Origin: Flabesymbios commensalis
Taxonomy: Eukaryota > Annelida > Polychaeta > Terebellida > Flabelligeridae
Length of the DNA stretch: 64,000 bases
Direction of reading: 5' to 3'
NCBI GenBank assembly: GCA_964017125.1
Contig: OZ024909.1
Coordinates: 76,603,331-76,667,330 of the forward strand
The notes under the pieces were generated by a model, which ran no database searches, was not told the DNA's origin, and worked only from the letters and a program-made list of their open reading frames with translations. A program made the translations under genes and the position numbers. Below are positions 31,500 through 45,133 of this stretch, piece after piece; within the stretch, counting starts at the first letter, position 1, and each line of letters starts with the position of its first letter.

Positions 31500-32335
31500 A
31501 GGTTGTGATGGCAAATGGTATGAATTAATCACTATATAAACGAAACTACATTAACCAGTGCCCCTCCATGAATAAGTTGCGTTTTGTGTGAGTGTAGTTA
31601 TTTCATATCTGGTTTTATGCGAGAGAATCCCATATTTCAGAGTAGCACAAGGATAACAAAACCACAAAAATAGCTTCTAAGTAACTATTATTCTTTGATG
31701 AAAACCCCTCAGAATTTCGTGTGGAAACATGAATCTGGATATAACATGTGAGTCAGGGGATTGTCCGCTATTTTTGCCCCATTTACTGAAGTCAGCTATA
31801 TAGAACACGACAAGTAGACATATTGGCATGTAGACGCATTCAAACGCCCCTGATAACGTGCCCATGAATCCTGAACGAAAATTATGTAAAAGTGATCACA
31901 GTTTTTCACTATAAACCAGACCTCTTATCAGCTACTGCTAATCACTATAAATTTTCATTTCGTTTGAATGGAAATGGCTTAATCGCTTGAAGAATTGTAC
32001 TAATTTCAGTGGAATAGGGGATATATGAGCACGAATGATGTTTCTTATGCACGCAATTTAAGAGGTATGCTAGAGGAGGAAAGAAAATCTGTTGAACAAA
32101 TTGATCAAAATGCTGTCAAAATAGTTCAGCATGTGTGTGGACAAAATAAGCATGGTGACATTTTCACTATGAACAATATAATTCTTTGCAACATTTTATT
32201 TGCATTTTTTTCACATAAAGACATAGACACATAAATACACACGGATAATTGCACAGATAGGAAATAGAAAAGTAGGCCTACAATGAGACATTACATGAGT
32301 CATCACGAACATCAGGAAAAAAATATTCCAAATAA
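31500..32335. other. No recognised feature
   Basis: AT-rich DNA. A 69-codon frame at 32025 has a plausible composition, but no signal, splice context or family resemblance. Confidence 0.4.
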
Positions 32336-32639
32336 GCCAATATTTATTATATATATAAACAATAAAATGTTGACATTTTCAAGACGTCAGACGTTCGTTA
32401 AATAAAAAAATATTACATAATATAGAGATAAAAACACTTAGCATAATATAACCTACTACTAATATATTCTATGAAGCACTTATTCAAAATAGTGAGCGAT
32501 AGATCATACCATGTATATAGTCTGCCTTCTGTGATGCTCAGATAATTATATTGATAATTCAAGGACCGAACTATTCCTTGAAGTGTTAATCACGTATAAA
32601 GCCTTTTTCAATCTGTTTATTTATCCTTCAATAAACATT

Positions 32640-33475
32640 TAAAGAAAAATGAGCGATGAATTTGCTAGATTAGCATTTGTTTTTCTTCAAAATGTACAAA
32701 TATAAGTAATTTTCACCCGCTTGAAGTTGTGGGTCGCGGTAGCGACACACAACTTCAAGCGGGTGAAAATTTAAATTCTATTATTTAGCACATACTAAAT
32801 GCAATAGAATAGGTCTGCCCATGCTGCTAGATTAGCATTTGCTTTTATTCAAATTGAACAAATATAAGTAATGTTCACCCGTTTGAAGTTGTGGGTTGCG
32901 GTAGCGAGACACAACTTCAAGCGGGTGAAAATTTAAATTCTATTATTTAGCCGATAATAGATGCAATAAAATAGGTCTGCCCATGTTGCTAGATTTGTTT
33001 TTATTCAAATTGAACAAATATAAGTAATGTTCACCCGTTTGAAGTTGTGGGTTGCGGTAGCGAGACACAACTTCAAGCGGGTGAAAATTTAAATTCTATT
33101 ATTTAGCCGATAATAGATGCAATAGAATAGGTCTGCCCATGCTGCTAGATTAGCATTTGCTTTTATTCAAATTGAACAAATATAAGTAATTTTCACCTGC
33201 TTGAAGTTGTGGGTCGCGGTAGCGAGACACAACTTCGAGCGGGTGAAAATTTAAATTCTATTATTTAGCCGATAATAGATGCAATAGAATAGGTCTGCCC
33301 ATGTTGCTAGATTTGTTTTTATTCAAATTGAACAAATATAAGTAATGTTCACCCGTTTGAAGTTGTGGGTTGCGGTAGTACAACTCCAAGTGGGTGCAAA
33401 TTTAAATCTATAATTTAGCTCCTTAAGGGTTAAGCAGAAAATAGGTGCAATAGAATAGGTCTGCCCATGTAGATT
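32640..33475. repeat. About 160-bp tandem units, each with a strong hairpin (5 copies)
   Basis: Units begin at about 32711, 32873, 33029, 33191 and 33348. Each has 'cacccgcttgaagttgtg' facing 'cacaacttcaagcgggtg' (the loop contains 'ggtcgcggtagcga'), followed by 'aaatttaaattctattattt' and 'ggtctgcccatg'. The last unit has lost part of one arm. The hairpin is that of MITE family B, so the array grew from a MITE end. Confidence 0.92.
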
Positions 33476-34035
33476 ACTGTGATAATTCTGAGTGTAGTAA
33501 TTATTTCCGTTTAGCTCGCAGATGCAGTGCTATCATTCCCAACAGTTCAAATCCCAGAAAGAGAGCAAAGTTGCAGACGAAATCCAGCTGAATACTTCCC
33601 TAAAACAGAATTTCTACAATAACAAAACATACTTTGTCTGTATGTAAATCATCCGATATATATTATCTCTCATTCCTCAGTTTTGAAGATTTATGAGAAT
33701 TTATGAGAGACAAATGTGCGTTATTTTTCACTTTTTAGCAATAATTTACCTACCGAATGTAGCTAGAGAAAACAAGCTTATACATTACAAATCATGAACA
33801 GTGCACCAACAGATAGTAAATTGATATAGTTAGAAATAGTTTAGTCCAATAATATAATAATTATCCCTCACGGTGCTGAATTGTTTGTTTCTAGTTTTCA
33901 TTCATTTGAAGCTGGAATTGCTGACGCAATTGGATTTCACATAAGCCTATACGAGATTCTCATTATCCCATTATGCGATGACAAATCACAGCAGATATCT
34001 CATCTTCCATTTTAAAACAGGAGCGCACTCGACAA

Positions 34036-34768
34036 TAGCCCGCCGCCATTATTGAAATGAAGTTATTGCGCCCACAAGGTCAAATTATTAACGTAAAATG
34101 CAAAAAATTGCAAGAAATCGGCCATTTTGCTTTTTTTTTCAGCCGTTATCGAAATTTTCCGAGAACTGGACATTAGTAAAACGCATAACACATTTTGGAA
34201 GGATACATGGTAAACTTTTCATGTTATCGTGCCCACAAGGGCAAATTATTGACGTAAAATGCAAAGAAATCACAATAAATCGGCCAATTTGAATTTTTTT
34301 TAGCCATTATTGAAATTGTCCCAGAACTGGTGATTAGTGACATGGGTAACAAATTTGGGAAGGATACATGGAAAACTTTTCATGTTATCGCTCCCACAAG
34401 GTCAAATTATTGACGTAAAATGCGAAAAATCGCAATAAATCGGCCATTTTTTTTCAGCCTTTATCGAACTTGTCCGAGAACTCCTTATTAGTAACACACA
34501 GAACAAATTTGAACAGGATACATAAAAAACTTTTCAAGTCGCGCCCACAAGGTGAAATTATTGACGTAAAATGCGAAAAATCGTAATAAATCGGCCATTT
34601 TGAATTTGTTTTCAGCCATTATTGAACATGGATAACAAATTTGAGAAGGATACATAAAAAAAATTTCAAGTTATCGTGCCCACTAGCAAATGTTAACGCT
34701 GACGCCGACGACGCCGAACTTCAATTGCAATAGCCCACCTTTTTTAATTAAAATTTAAAGGCGGGCTA
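34036..34768. mobile_element. Non-autonomous element with TAGCCCGCC ends and internal tandem repeats
   Basis: The left end is TAGCCCGCC and the right end GGCGGGCTA. Between lie about four units of roughly 160 bp starting 'gcccacaaggtcaaattatt' (34071, 34231, 34391, 34540), then 'gacgccgacgacgccgaact'. Copies: 44349-45133 and a left-end piece at 42385-42430. No coding capacity. Confidence 0.75.
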
Positions 34769-35012
34769 AAAATGGCAGATATGATATTTGAATAAAATAA
34801 ATTCCATTACCAACCTCTTTGATTTGCAAGCTTCTCAACACTGTCTCACCGTTACCAAAGCAAGTCGTTGACGTGTTGGTGCATGCTGGAAATGAAAAAA
34901 ATAGACGTAGACCTACACAACAGACTCAATCGGTGACGGATTGCGTGCTATGCCTGACAGTGTCAAATGATTTCTATGGTCTTAACTCTCATCCCGCTAA
35001 GTTTTTTTTTTT

Positions 35013-35215
35013 TACCCACTTGAAGTTGTGTCTGGCTACCGCGACCCACAACCTCATAATGGTAAAAAATACTCATATTTGTTTGATTTGAGACCAAAGA
35101 TTTGAAAATCCTGATGTTTAAACACTCATTTCGTTCCCAATATCAGTGATTTGATCGACTAATAAAGCAGATTAAAAACGACTATAGTCGCGATAAGTAG
35201 GCAAAGGGTTGGGTC
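35013..35215 (+). mobile_element. Family B MITE
   Basis: Hairpin end 'acccacttgaagttgtgtct' facing 'cgcgacccacaacctcataa', then 'gatttgagaccaaagatttg', 'cctgatgtttaaacactcat', 'attaaaaacgactatagtcg' and the end 'aaagggttgggtc'. The same copy, with few changes, is at 45380-45590. Confidence 0.8.
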
Positions 35216-35401
35216 ATTTTCCACACGTGGATGTCGCTCAGGTAAACCCCCGCTCTCAGAGGTCAGAATGGGGTTAGGCCTAATCTTAGAGCTGCAATCA
35301 GTGGCGGGCTGTGGTTGATAGTCTTTGAGTGACGGCTTGCGTGCTGTGGTTGACAGTGTCAAATCCTTTTCATGGTCCTAATATTTGTGCTTCAATCAGT
35401 G

Positions 35402-35716
35402 GGCGGGGGCCCTAGGGTAGTGGTTAGCACCGCTGCCTTTCACGCCAGAGTCCGGGGTTCGGTTCCCGGTCTCGGGGGTTTGGAAGAAACAAAATTGTTT
35501 TTTCCCCATCCACGTGTGAAAGTTAGTATTGTGGGGAGCCTCCGTGACTGAGAGGTAGCGTGCTCGGCCTCAGACCGCCAGGGCTCGAATTTCGAATCCT
35601 GTGTCTGGCGGACAGTGTCATCTCAATCATCTAACCATCCTCAGGAGGTTCTCCTGGCCCAGTTTAGCCTATATGTGCACAAAGGTGGCCTAAAGCCCGA
35701 TTCATTTCATTTTTTT
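35402..35716 (+). mobile_element. Dimeric tRNA-derived SINE with target duplication
   Basis: Monomer 1 has 'ccctagggtagtggttagca' (A-box region) and 'ggggttcggttcccggtctc' (B-box region). A linker 'aaacaaaattgttttttccc' follows. Monomer 2 has 'gagaggtagcgtgctcggcc' and 'ctcgaatttcgaatcctgtg'. The tail runs 'ctcaggaggttctcctggcc' to 'ggcctaaagcccgattcatt' and a T-rich end. The 13-bp duplication GCTTCAATCAGTG flanks it (35389-35401 and 35717-35729). Block B has the same site without the SINE and with one copy of that 13-mer. Confidence 0.95.
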
Positions 35717-36394
35717 GCTTCAATCAGTGACGGACTGTATGCTGTGGTTGACAGTGCAAATGTTTTTTATTTATCCTATTTTTTGTACTTCAATCAGTGA
35801 CGGATTGCATGCTGTGGTTGACAGTGTCAAATGCTTTTTATTGGTCTTATCCAGAGAATTAGAACAGTGGAATGCTAACATCGCTATCGCACAAGTGAAC
35901 TTGAGTCCATTGGCCGATCACAGAGGTCTATGGTCTTATCCTTTGAAATTCTTCAATCAGGGACGAGCAGTGTGATGTGGTTGACAGTGTCAAGTGATTT
36001 TGTTTTGTTTTATCTTTTGAGCTTCAATCAGTGATGAGCTGTGTGCTGTAGTTGGCAGTGTCAAATGCTTTTTATTGGTCTTATTCTTTGTGCTGCAATC
36101 AGTGACGGATTGTGGATAATTGTGGTTGACAGAGTCAAATGCTTTTTATTGGTCTTAGCATTTGGGAACCAACTTTAATTAATATATATCAAAATCATTT
36201 GACGAAGGAGACGCCCGTTTGCTAGCCCTTTAAGGACTCACGATGCATTATAGCATAATTTTACATCCCTGTAAACAGATTTAATTTTCCAACAATTAAG
36301 GGTATTATAATGATAATTTCCATGAAACTGATTTACTAATTCATGGCAGTTTTCTTTAAAAAATGACTTGATTTTCCACAACCTTCTACTATAG

Positions 36395-37705
36395 GTTTTC
36401 GAAAAAATGTTATTTGAACTGTTTATTAATAACAATATATTTTTTTTATTTGCCACCCACTTCAAGTCATTTTCATCCTCTATACAGTGGGGTTCACATG
36501 TGAATTACAGGCTCGGAAGGAGATAGCGGGTTAGGCCTTCCTTGAAGACCTGCACCGTTGGAGTCGCACACAGGCTGGGTGGCAGTGAATTCTAGTCTGT
36601 GATTGTTCGGGGGAAGTAGCTGTATTAGTATGTGTCTGTTGATGTGCTGAGTTGTCTGTATCTGTAGCTGTTTTCGTTTATGTTTGTTTTATTGTTGGCA
36701 CTTTGAGCGCCAAGAACGACTATAATCGTTTATTTATTAGCAATAAAACAGTTGGATCACTGTTATTGGGAGCAAAACATTTGCTAATGTATCAAAGTGA
36801 ACAATATTATAATAGTAATTTTCACGCACTTGAAGTTGAGGGTCGTGGTTATAGACGATTTTGTTTTAAAAAAACTGTAGGGTTCCAAGTTCTAATCTTT
36901 TTTTTTAAAGGGCAATATAAATTGCTTATCTTCACAACATCGCAAAGAGTAGGCCCAATTAACTTGGACTAGATAGCTTTTATGCATGGATAAAATAATG
37001 CCCTAATATACCATTGATTTATACTAATGACCCATTTATTTTGGATAGCTGTCATTGCGTGTTCTGTGTGGTCCGGCGGTCTATCTGACAGCAGTGCAGC
37101 GTACAACCATTTATTTACCTGTGGTGTGTGATGGCCGCCACTAGGTGGGCACTGCTGTGAGGGGGATGATAGAAGCGGCGTCTGCGAACAAGTCCTGGTA
37201 ATGACCTCGGGCAGGCAACTAGCAGAATGGGGAGAATAAGAAGAAGTGAATACTGTTGTGAACTTTGATGTGAATATATATAAATTGCTCGATGTGGTGT
37301 GTGTTTGAGAGAGAAGATGTGACGCTGCCCGCCGCCCTGACCAGCCTGGCAGCGTGTGTACGTGGCTGTACAGCAGAGAGTAGGCCTATAGATGTAGGTA
37401 GGGGGGATGCCGAGCATACGATTATGATGAGCATACAAGTTGAATAATAAGAAGGTGCATGTATCAAAATTATTTTTTATTACGATGTGTTGGTGACATC
37501 CCGGCAGCTGATGAGTCCCCAATAACACTTTGACGCGAATATATGCCATTTTTTGATGAGATTATAGCTGTAAGACTTCAAAAACAGCAGGTGATTGAGG
37601 GTGTAGGGAGACGTTGGAGTGAACAGGTTTTGTCTGTATGTTGGACACGCACCTTCTTTACAGAGGCTTCCCCGTGTGTACACATTGATAACATTTACGT
37701 ACTAA
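36395..37705. repeat. Solitary copy of the 1.56-kb satellite sequence
   Basis: From 'cacaaccttctactataggt' to 'acatttacgtacta' this segment parallels the array units at 46487-64000. It lacks about 125 bp present in the array ('gaggcgtggcgtgtagttct' onward, between 'gtttatgttt' and 'attttattgttggcac'), and it continues to the right into unique DNA, with a family A MITE 300 bp further on. It includes the family B-like half (about 36700-36870). Confidence 0.9.
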
Positions 37706-38013
37706 AAAGTTTGGTGGTGGACTATTTGACCTTACTTTGGACTATTTAATGGACTATCTGCTTTTTTTCTTGCCAAGTCCCTCTAGACCTAGTTATTGAG
37801 GCCAGAGAGGTTCAAAATATTCACGATAAAATTATCATGTGTTTTTTCCTTGAAATACACAGAAAACAAATGAGAAAATACATAGTCTATGCAAGGCATA
37901 TTAATATGATGTTTGATATATAAAGCTTGAGCGTGCACACAACATGTGGAGGCAGTATAATGGAAAATTACATGGCCTACATGCCGTCCCGCAGCAGTGC
38001 TGTACATATCATT
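37706..38013. other. Unique DNA between satellite sequence and MITE
   Basis: This stretch ('aaaagtttggtggtggacta' to 'catatcattt') has no counterpart in the array units, which jump from 'acgtacta' straight to the MITE head. No gene is seen. Confidence 0.6.
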
Positions 38014-38272
38014 TAACCCTTTCAGCGTGGGGACCGTCTCTATACATCAGAGTCTGACGTCTGTAGACATCAGATTCTGATGTGTAAGGATGGTGCCCGT
38101 GCCCGCAACGAAAGAATTAAAATATATTGATAATGGTCGTAGACCCCTAAAATAGGTATTCAAATGAAGTGGAAAGAGCTAGTTAAGATAATTACGTTTA
38201 TTTCCAATTGAAGAAAACCCTTTGTTCTCCATGGTTTATACACAAATATTTCAGCGTTGTAAGGGCTAAAAG
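38014..38272 (+). mobile_element. Family A MITE, complete
   Basis: TTAACCCTTTCAGCGTGGGG at the left, the hairpin head with 'catcagagtctgacgtctgt', the body 'ggtattcaaatgaagtggaa' and 'ccatggtttatacacaaata', and the right end 'tttcagcgttgtaagggcta' plus A. The same hairpin head, with identical diagnostic changes (CAGAGTCTG), sits in every array unit, so this copy or its sister seeded the array. Confidence 0.85.
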
Positions 38273-38376
38273 TTGACATTTTGCCTTCCATTTCAGTCCT
38301 TCCATTCAGGACATACTATCAAACATTGTTTTTTATAACTGTAATAACTATTTGTTATTGTTATTAAATGTCAGTT

Positions 38377-38627
38377 TGTTCGTTCATTCATTCATTCATT
38401 CATTCATTCATTCATTCATTCATTCATTCATTCATTCATTCATTCATTCATTCATTCATTCATTCATTCATTTATTCATTCATTCATTCATTCATTCTTT
38501 CATCCATTCATTTATTCATTCACTCACCAATTCGTTCGTTCGTTCGCTCATTCGTTCATTCGTTCGCTCCTTCATTCATTCATTCATTCATTCATTCATT
38601 CATTCATTCATTCATCCATTCATTCAT

Positions 38628-38698
<71 letters not shown>

Positions 38699-38935
38699 TT
38701 CATCCATTCATTCATTCGATTGCTCGTTCGTTGGTTTGTTGGTTTGTTCGTTCGTTCGTTCGTTCGTTCGTTCGTTCGTTCGCTCGTTCATTCGTTCGGT
38801 AGATCGTTCAGTAGTTCGGTAGCTCGTTCGTTTGTTCGTTTGTTCATTCGTTAGTACGTTAGTTAGTACGTCCGTTAGTTCGTTCGTTTTTTTGTTAATC
38901 CGTTCGTTCGTTCATTCGTTTTCGATCGATTGTTT
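38377..38935. repeat. (TTCA)n/(TTTA)n/(TTCG)n compound microsatellite
   Basis: About 560 bp of tetranucleotide repeats: TTCA, then TTCG-rich, TTCA, pure TTTA (38627-38700), then TTCG and TTAG variants. Two frames stay open through it for about 150 codons only because the unit is simple. Confidence 0.95.
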
Positions 38936-38937
38936 CA

Positions 38938-39065
38938 CCGAGCTAGCTAATTCAACGAGGTATGGGAGAGGGGGGTTTTATATAACTTTGTTTTTACCGA
39001 GTTGCCATTCAAAACGGTGTCCGGCGACGTCACTGCGTTTCACAGAATTGTCGCGCATCAGAGCG
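38938..39065 (-). repeat. Family D repeat, partial
   Basis: 'ggtatgggagaggggggttt', 'tatataactttgtttttacc' and 'gacgtcactgcgtttcacag' match 3112-3270 in direct order. Confidence 0.55.
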
Positions 39066-39312
39066 ACAGGCAAGGTCAAAACGCACCAAAGGGTTATAAT
39101 GTGCCTCGAGAAATGACTCCAGAATCACCCACATACATGTAGGCAGGCCACATAATGGAACAGTATGGATGCAAAGTGATCCAAGTCCTCACAGGCTGCA
39201 AACAGCTTTTTCTGGTGCCTATTTTAATCAGTGTACAGCACCAATCACTGCAACTTTTGGTCAGCGCTGTTACGTGATTTTTTAGAGAAGGTGGGCAGTG
39301 ACTAGCCGATTC

Positions 39313-39478
39313 CGTCGTGAAGTTGTGTCTCGTTATCGCTATCCACAACTTCAAGTGAATGAAAATGACTAACAATGACCAAACAATTGCAAATCTTGAT
39401 GTTTAAACGCACATTTCGGCTAATTAAATGAATTAAAAACGACTTAAGTCGTGCTTAACGAGTTAGGGGCTAACCCTT
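39313..39478 (+). mobile_element. Family B MITE
   Basis: 'tcgtgaagttgtgtctcgtt' facing 'ccacaacttcaagtgaatg', then 'gcaaatcttgatgtttaaac', 'aattaaaaacgacttaagtc' and the end 'ggggctaaccctt'. Confidence 0.7.
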
Positions 39479-39480
39479 TT

Positions 39481-41108
<1,628 letters not shown>

Positions 41109-42190
41109 AACATAACTAACATAACTAACATAGCTAACATAACTAAAATAACTCACATAACTAACCAAATAACTAACTAACCGAACTAAGATAACTAACA
41201 AAACAAACAAAACTAACAAAACCGACGGAACTAAGGGAACGAACAAAACTAACGGAATTAACAAAACTAGGAACTAACAAACCTAACGGAACTAACAAAA
41301 CCAACAAAACTCACAAAACTAACGGAACTAACAAAACTAACGGAACTAACAAAACTAACAAAACTAACATAACTAACAAAACCAACGGAACTAACAAAAC
41401 TAACCGAACAAACGGAACTAACAAAACTAAGAAAACTAACATAACTAACAAAGCTAACAAAACTAACGGAACTAACATGGCTAACAGAAATAATAAAACT
41501 AACAAAATGAACAGAACTAACAAAACTAGCAGAACTAACAAAACTAACAAAACCAACGGAATTAACAAAACTAACGGAACTAACGGAACTAACAAAACTA
41601 ACACAACTGAAAAAACGAACGGAACTAACAAAACTAACGGAACTAACGGAACTAACAAAACTAACAAAACTAACATAATTAGCAAAACTAACAAAAGTAA
41701 CGGAACTAACGGAACTAACGGAACTAACGGAACTAACAAAACTTACAGAAGTAAAATAACTAACAGAACTAATGGAACTAACATAACTAAGATAACTAAC
41801 TACTAACTAAGAGAACTAGCAGAACTAACACAACTAACAGAACTAACAAAACTAATAGAACTAACAAAACTAACAAAACCAACGGAACTAACAAAACTAA
41901 CGGAACTAACGGAACTAACAAAACCAACACAACTGAAAAAACTAACGGAACTAGCAAAACTAACGGAACTAACGGAACTAACAAAACTAACAAAACTAAC
42001 GAAAATAACATAATTAGCAAAACTAACACAACTAACAAAATTATCAAAACTTACAGAACTAAAATAACTAACAGAACTAATGGGACTAACATAACTAAGA
42101 TAACTAACTACTAACTAAGAGAACTAGCAGAACTAACACAACTAACATAACTAGCATAACTAACAGAACTAACATAACTAACATATATTG
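41109..42190. repeat. (CTAA)n-derived low-complexity tract, complementary strand on top
   Basis: At about 41108 the repeat switches to its complement: 'cataactaacataactaaca', then six-base phrases 'aactaacggaactaacaaaa'. A block of roughly 300 bp is repeated (about 41500-41810 and 41815-42120). The frames open through it (LVLLVPLVPLV on the minus strand) are by-products. Confidence 0.9.
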
Positions 42191-42289
42191 TTAACAATAC
42201 AAAAAGTCACTCAAATTCCATTGAACATCACGTCACTATAGACAGAAATGTTATTGACGATAAAAAGTCACAATTTGATTTACATTTCA

Positions 42290-42430
42290 CATAGGCCCAT
42301 ACGAGATTCTCATTATCCCATTAATCGATGACAAATCACAGAAGATATCGCATCTTCCATTTTAAAACAAGAGCGCACTCGACAATAGCTCGCGCTATTA
42401 TTGAAATAAAGTTATTGCGCCCACAAGGTC
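42290..42430. repeat. Detached piece of the block A/B sequence
   Basis: 'cccatacgagattctcatta' to 'gcgcccacaaggtc' matches 33950-34080 and 44260-44395, ending shortly after the left end of the TAGCCCGCC element. It lies outside the collinear part of block B. Confidence 0.8.
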
Positions 42431-43139
42431 TCACCACACATATTCATTCGCGCATATCATTATAAATTTGAAGAATAAGAAAGTTAGTCTCTTTTTAAAA
42501 ATTGTGTCTCTTTGCAGCAGCTCCGGTGGTGATTATTACGGATATATCATTTTGATACCAATTTAAATCGATTCCGTGATGTTTTGTTGTAACAAAAGCA
42601 TCGAAATTATAAAAGATAGATCTAACAGGAAATCCTTGCGCTGGCTGTAACATAGCTCTTCTAAAAACGAAGTCAATTTTTTTCAGGGAGGAGTGGGGCA
42701 AGAGCTTATTCTAGGCTAAAATAACAGAAAAGCAAGCAGATTCACATACTATTTTTATTTTGTTTATTGAAAGAGCACAGACGGATGGTCAAAATGATAT
42801 ATAGGGTTATTTACATTTCCCCATTTAATAAATCCCCACAATAAAATGTTGACATTTTCAAGACGTCAAACGTTCGTTAAATAACAAAATATTAGATAAT
42901 ATAGAAATAAAAACACATAGCATAATATAACCTACTACTAATACATTCTATGAAGCACTTATTCAAAATAGTGAGCGATAGATCATACCATGTATATAGT
43001 CTGCCTTCTGTGATGCTCAGATAATTATATTGATAATTCAAGGACCAAACTATTCCTTGAAGTGTTAATCACGTATAAAGCCTTTTTCAATCTGTTTATT
43101 TATCCTTCAATGAACATTTAATGAAAAATGAGCGATAAA

Positions 43140-43790
43140 TTTGCTAGATTAGCATTTGTTTTTATTCAAAATGTACAAATATAAGTAATTTTCACCCGCT
43201 TGAAGTTGTGGGTCGCGGTAGCGACACACAACTTCAAGCGGGTGTAAATTTAAATTCTATTATTTAGCACATAATAGATGCAATAGAATAGGTCTGCCCA
43301 TGCTGCTAGATTAGCATTTGCTTTTATTCAAATTGAACAAATATAAGTAATTTTCACCTGCTTGAAGTTGTGGGTCGCGGTAGCGAGACACAACTTCGAG
43401 CGGGTGAAAATTTAAATTCTATTATTTAGCCGATAATAGATGCAATAGAATAGGTCTGCCCATGTTGCTAGATTTGTTTTTATTCAAATTGAACAAATAT
43501 AAGTAATGTTCACCCGTTTGAAGTTGTGGGTTGCGGTAGCGAGACACAACTTCAAGCGGGTGAAAATTTAAATTCTATTATTTAGCCGATAATAGATGCA
43601 ATAGAATAGGTCTGCCCATGTTGCTAGATTTGTTTTTATTCAAATTGAACAAATATAAGTAATGTTCACCCGTTTGAAGTTGTGGGTTGCGGTAGTACAA
43701 CTCCAAGTGGGTGCAAATTTAAATCTATAATTTAGCTCCTTAAGGGTTAAGCAGAAAATAGGTGCAATAGAATAGGTCTGCCCATGTAGA
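43140..43790. repeat. About 160-bp hairpin units in block B (4 copies)
   Basis: Units near 43190, 43351, 43508 and 43663, the same as those at 32640-33475 but one fewer. The last unit carries the same damaged arm as the last unit of block A. Confidence 0.92.
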
Positions 43791-44348
43791 TTACTGTGAT
43801 AATTCTGAGTGTAGTAATTATTTCCGTTTAGCTCGCAGATGCAGTGCTATCATTCCCAACAGTTCAAATCCCAGAAAGAGAGCAAAGTTGCAGACGAAAT
43901 CCAGCTGAATGCTTCCCTAAAACAGAATTTCTACAATAACAAAACATACTTTGTCTGTATGTAAATCATCCGATATATATTATCTCTCATTCCTCAGTTT
44001 TGAAGATTTATGAGAATTTATGAGAGACAAATGTGCGTTATTTTTCACTTTTTAGCCATAATTTACCGAATGTAACTAGAGAAAACAAGCTTATACAATA
44101 CAAATCATGAACAGTGCACCAACAGATAGTAAATTGATATAGTTAAAAATAGTTTAGTCCAATAATATAATAATTAGCCCTCACGGTGCTGAATTGTTTG
44201 TTTCTAGTTTTCATTCATTTGAAGCTGGAATTGCTGACGCAATTGGATCTCACATAAGCCTATACGAGATTCTCATTATCCCATTAATCGATGACAAATC
44301 ACAGCAGATATCTCATCTTCCATTTTAAAACAGGAGCGCACTCGACAA

Positions 44349-45133
44349 TAGCCCGCCGCCATTAATGAAATGAAGTTATTGCGCCCACAAGGTCAAATTA
44401 TTAACACATTTTGGAAGGATACATGGTAAACTTTTCATGTTATCGGGCCTACAAGGGCAAATTATTGACGTAAAATGCGAAAAATTGCAATAAATTGACC
44501 TTTTTTTTACTCATTATTGGACTTCTCCGAGAACTGGTGATTAAGAACATGGGTAACACATTTGGAAAGGATTCATAAAAACTTTTCATGTTATCCGCCC
44601 ACAAGATCAAATTATTGACATAAAATGCAAAGAAATCACAATAAATCGGCCAATTTGATTTTTTTTTTCAGCCATTATTGAAATTGTCCCAACACTGGTG
44701 ATTAGTAACATGGGTAACAAATTTGGGAAGGATACATGGAAAACTTTTCATGTTATCGCTCCCACAAGGTCAAATTATTGACGTAAAATGCGAAAAATCG
44801 CAATAAATCAGCCTTTTTTTTCAGCCATTACCGAACTTGTCCGAGAACTCCTTATTAGTAACACGCAGAACAAATTTGAACAGGATACATAAAAAACTTT
44901 TCATGTCGCGCCCACAAGGTGAAATTATTGACATAAAATGCGAGATATCGTAATAAATCGGCCATTTTAAATTTGTTTTCAGCCATTATTGAACATGTAT
45001 AACAAATTTGAGAAGGATACATGAAAAACTTTTCAAGTTATCGTGCCCACAAGCAAATGTTAACGCTGACGCCGACGACGCCGAACTTCAATTGCAATAG
45101 CCCACCTTTTTAATTAAAATTTAAAGGCGGGCT
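44349..45133. mobile_element. TAGCCCGCC element, block B copy
   Basis: Same ends and internal 160-bp units as 34036-34768. The first unit is shortened and one additional unit is present, so the internal array has changed since duplication. Confidence 0.75.

Larger units (their letters stand above)
34922..36170. repeat. About 68-bp degenerate minisatellite
   Basis: Units such as 'cttcaatcagtgacggattg', 'gtgctgtggttgacagtgtc', 'aaatgctttttattggtctta' recur about ten times. They are interrupted by a family B MITE (35013-35215) and by a SINE (35402-35716). The corresponding stretch of block B is about 45295-46205. Confidence 0.85.
32340..36480. repeat. Segmental duplication, block A
   Basis: From 'ttgacattttcaagacgtca' onward the sequence matches 42840-46440 (block B) in order: the 160-bp hairpin units, the 'cgcagatgcagtgctatc' segment, the TAGCCCGCC element, the family B MITE, the 68-bp minisatellite and the 'ctcacgatgcatta' segment. 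Differences are small substitutions, unequal repeat numbers and one SINE present only here. Confidence 0.95.

Noticed and set aside
32640-33475. CRISPR-like array
   Set aside because: Regular hairpin repeats, but units and spacers are both repeated, there are no unique spacers, and the DNA is from an animal.
35402-35475. tRNA gene
   Set aside because: A and B boxes are present, but the cloverleaf is incomplete and the sequence is the head of a dimeric SINE with a target duplication.
38352-38822. Long open frames (156 and 144 codons, SFIHSFIH type)
   Set aside because: They run through TTCA/TTTA/TTCG tetranucleotide repeats, which have no stop in some frames. No protein-like composition.
41311-42047. 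Minus-strand frames rich in LVLLVPLVPLV
   Set aside because: They are translations of the CTAA-derived simple repeat and have no start or splice context; a membrane protein is not supported.
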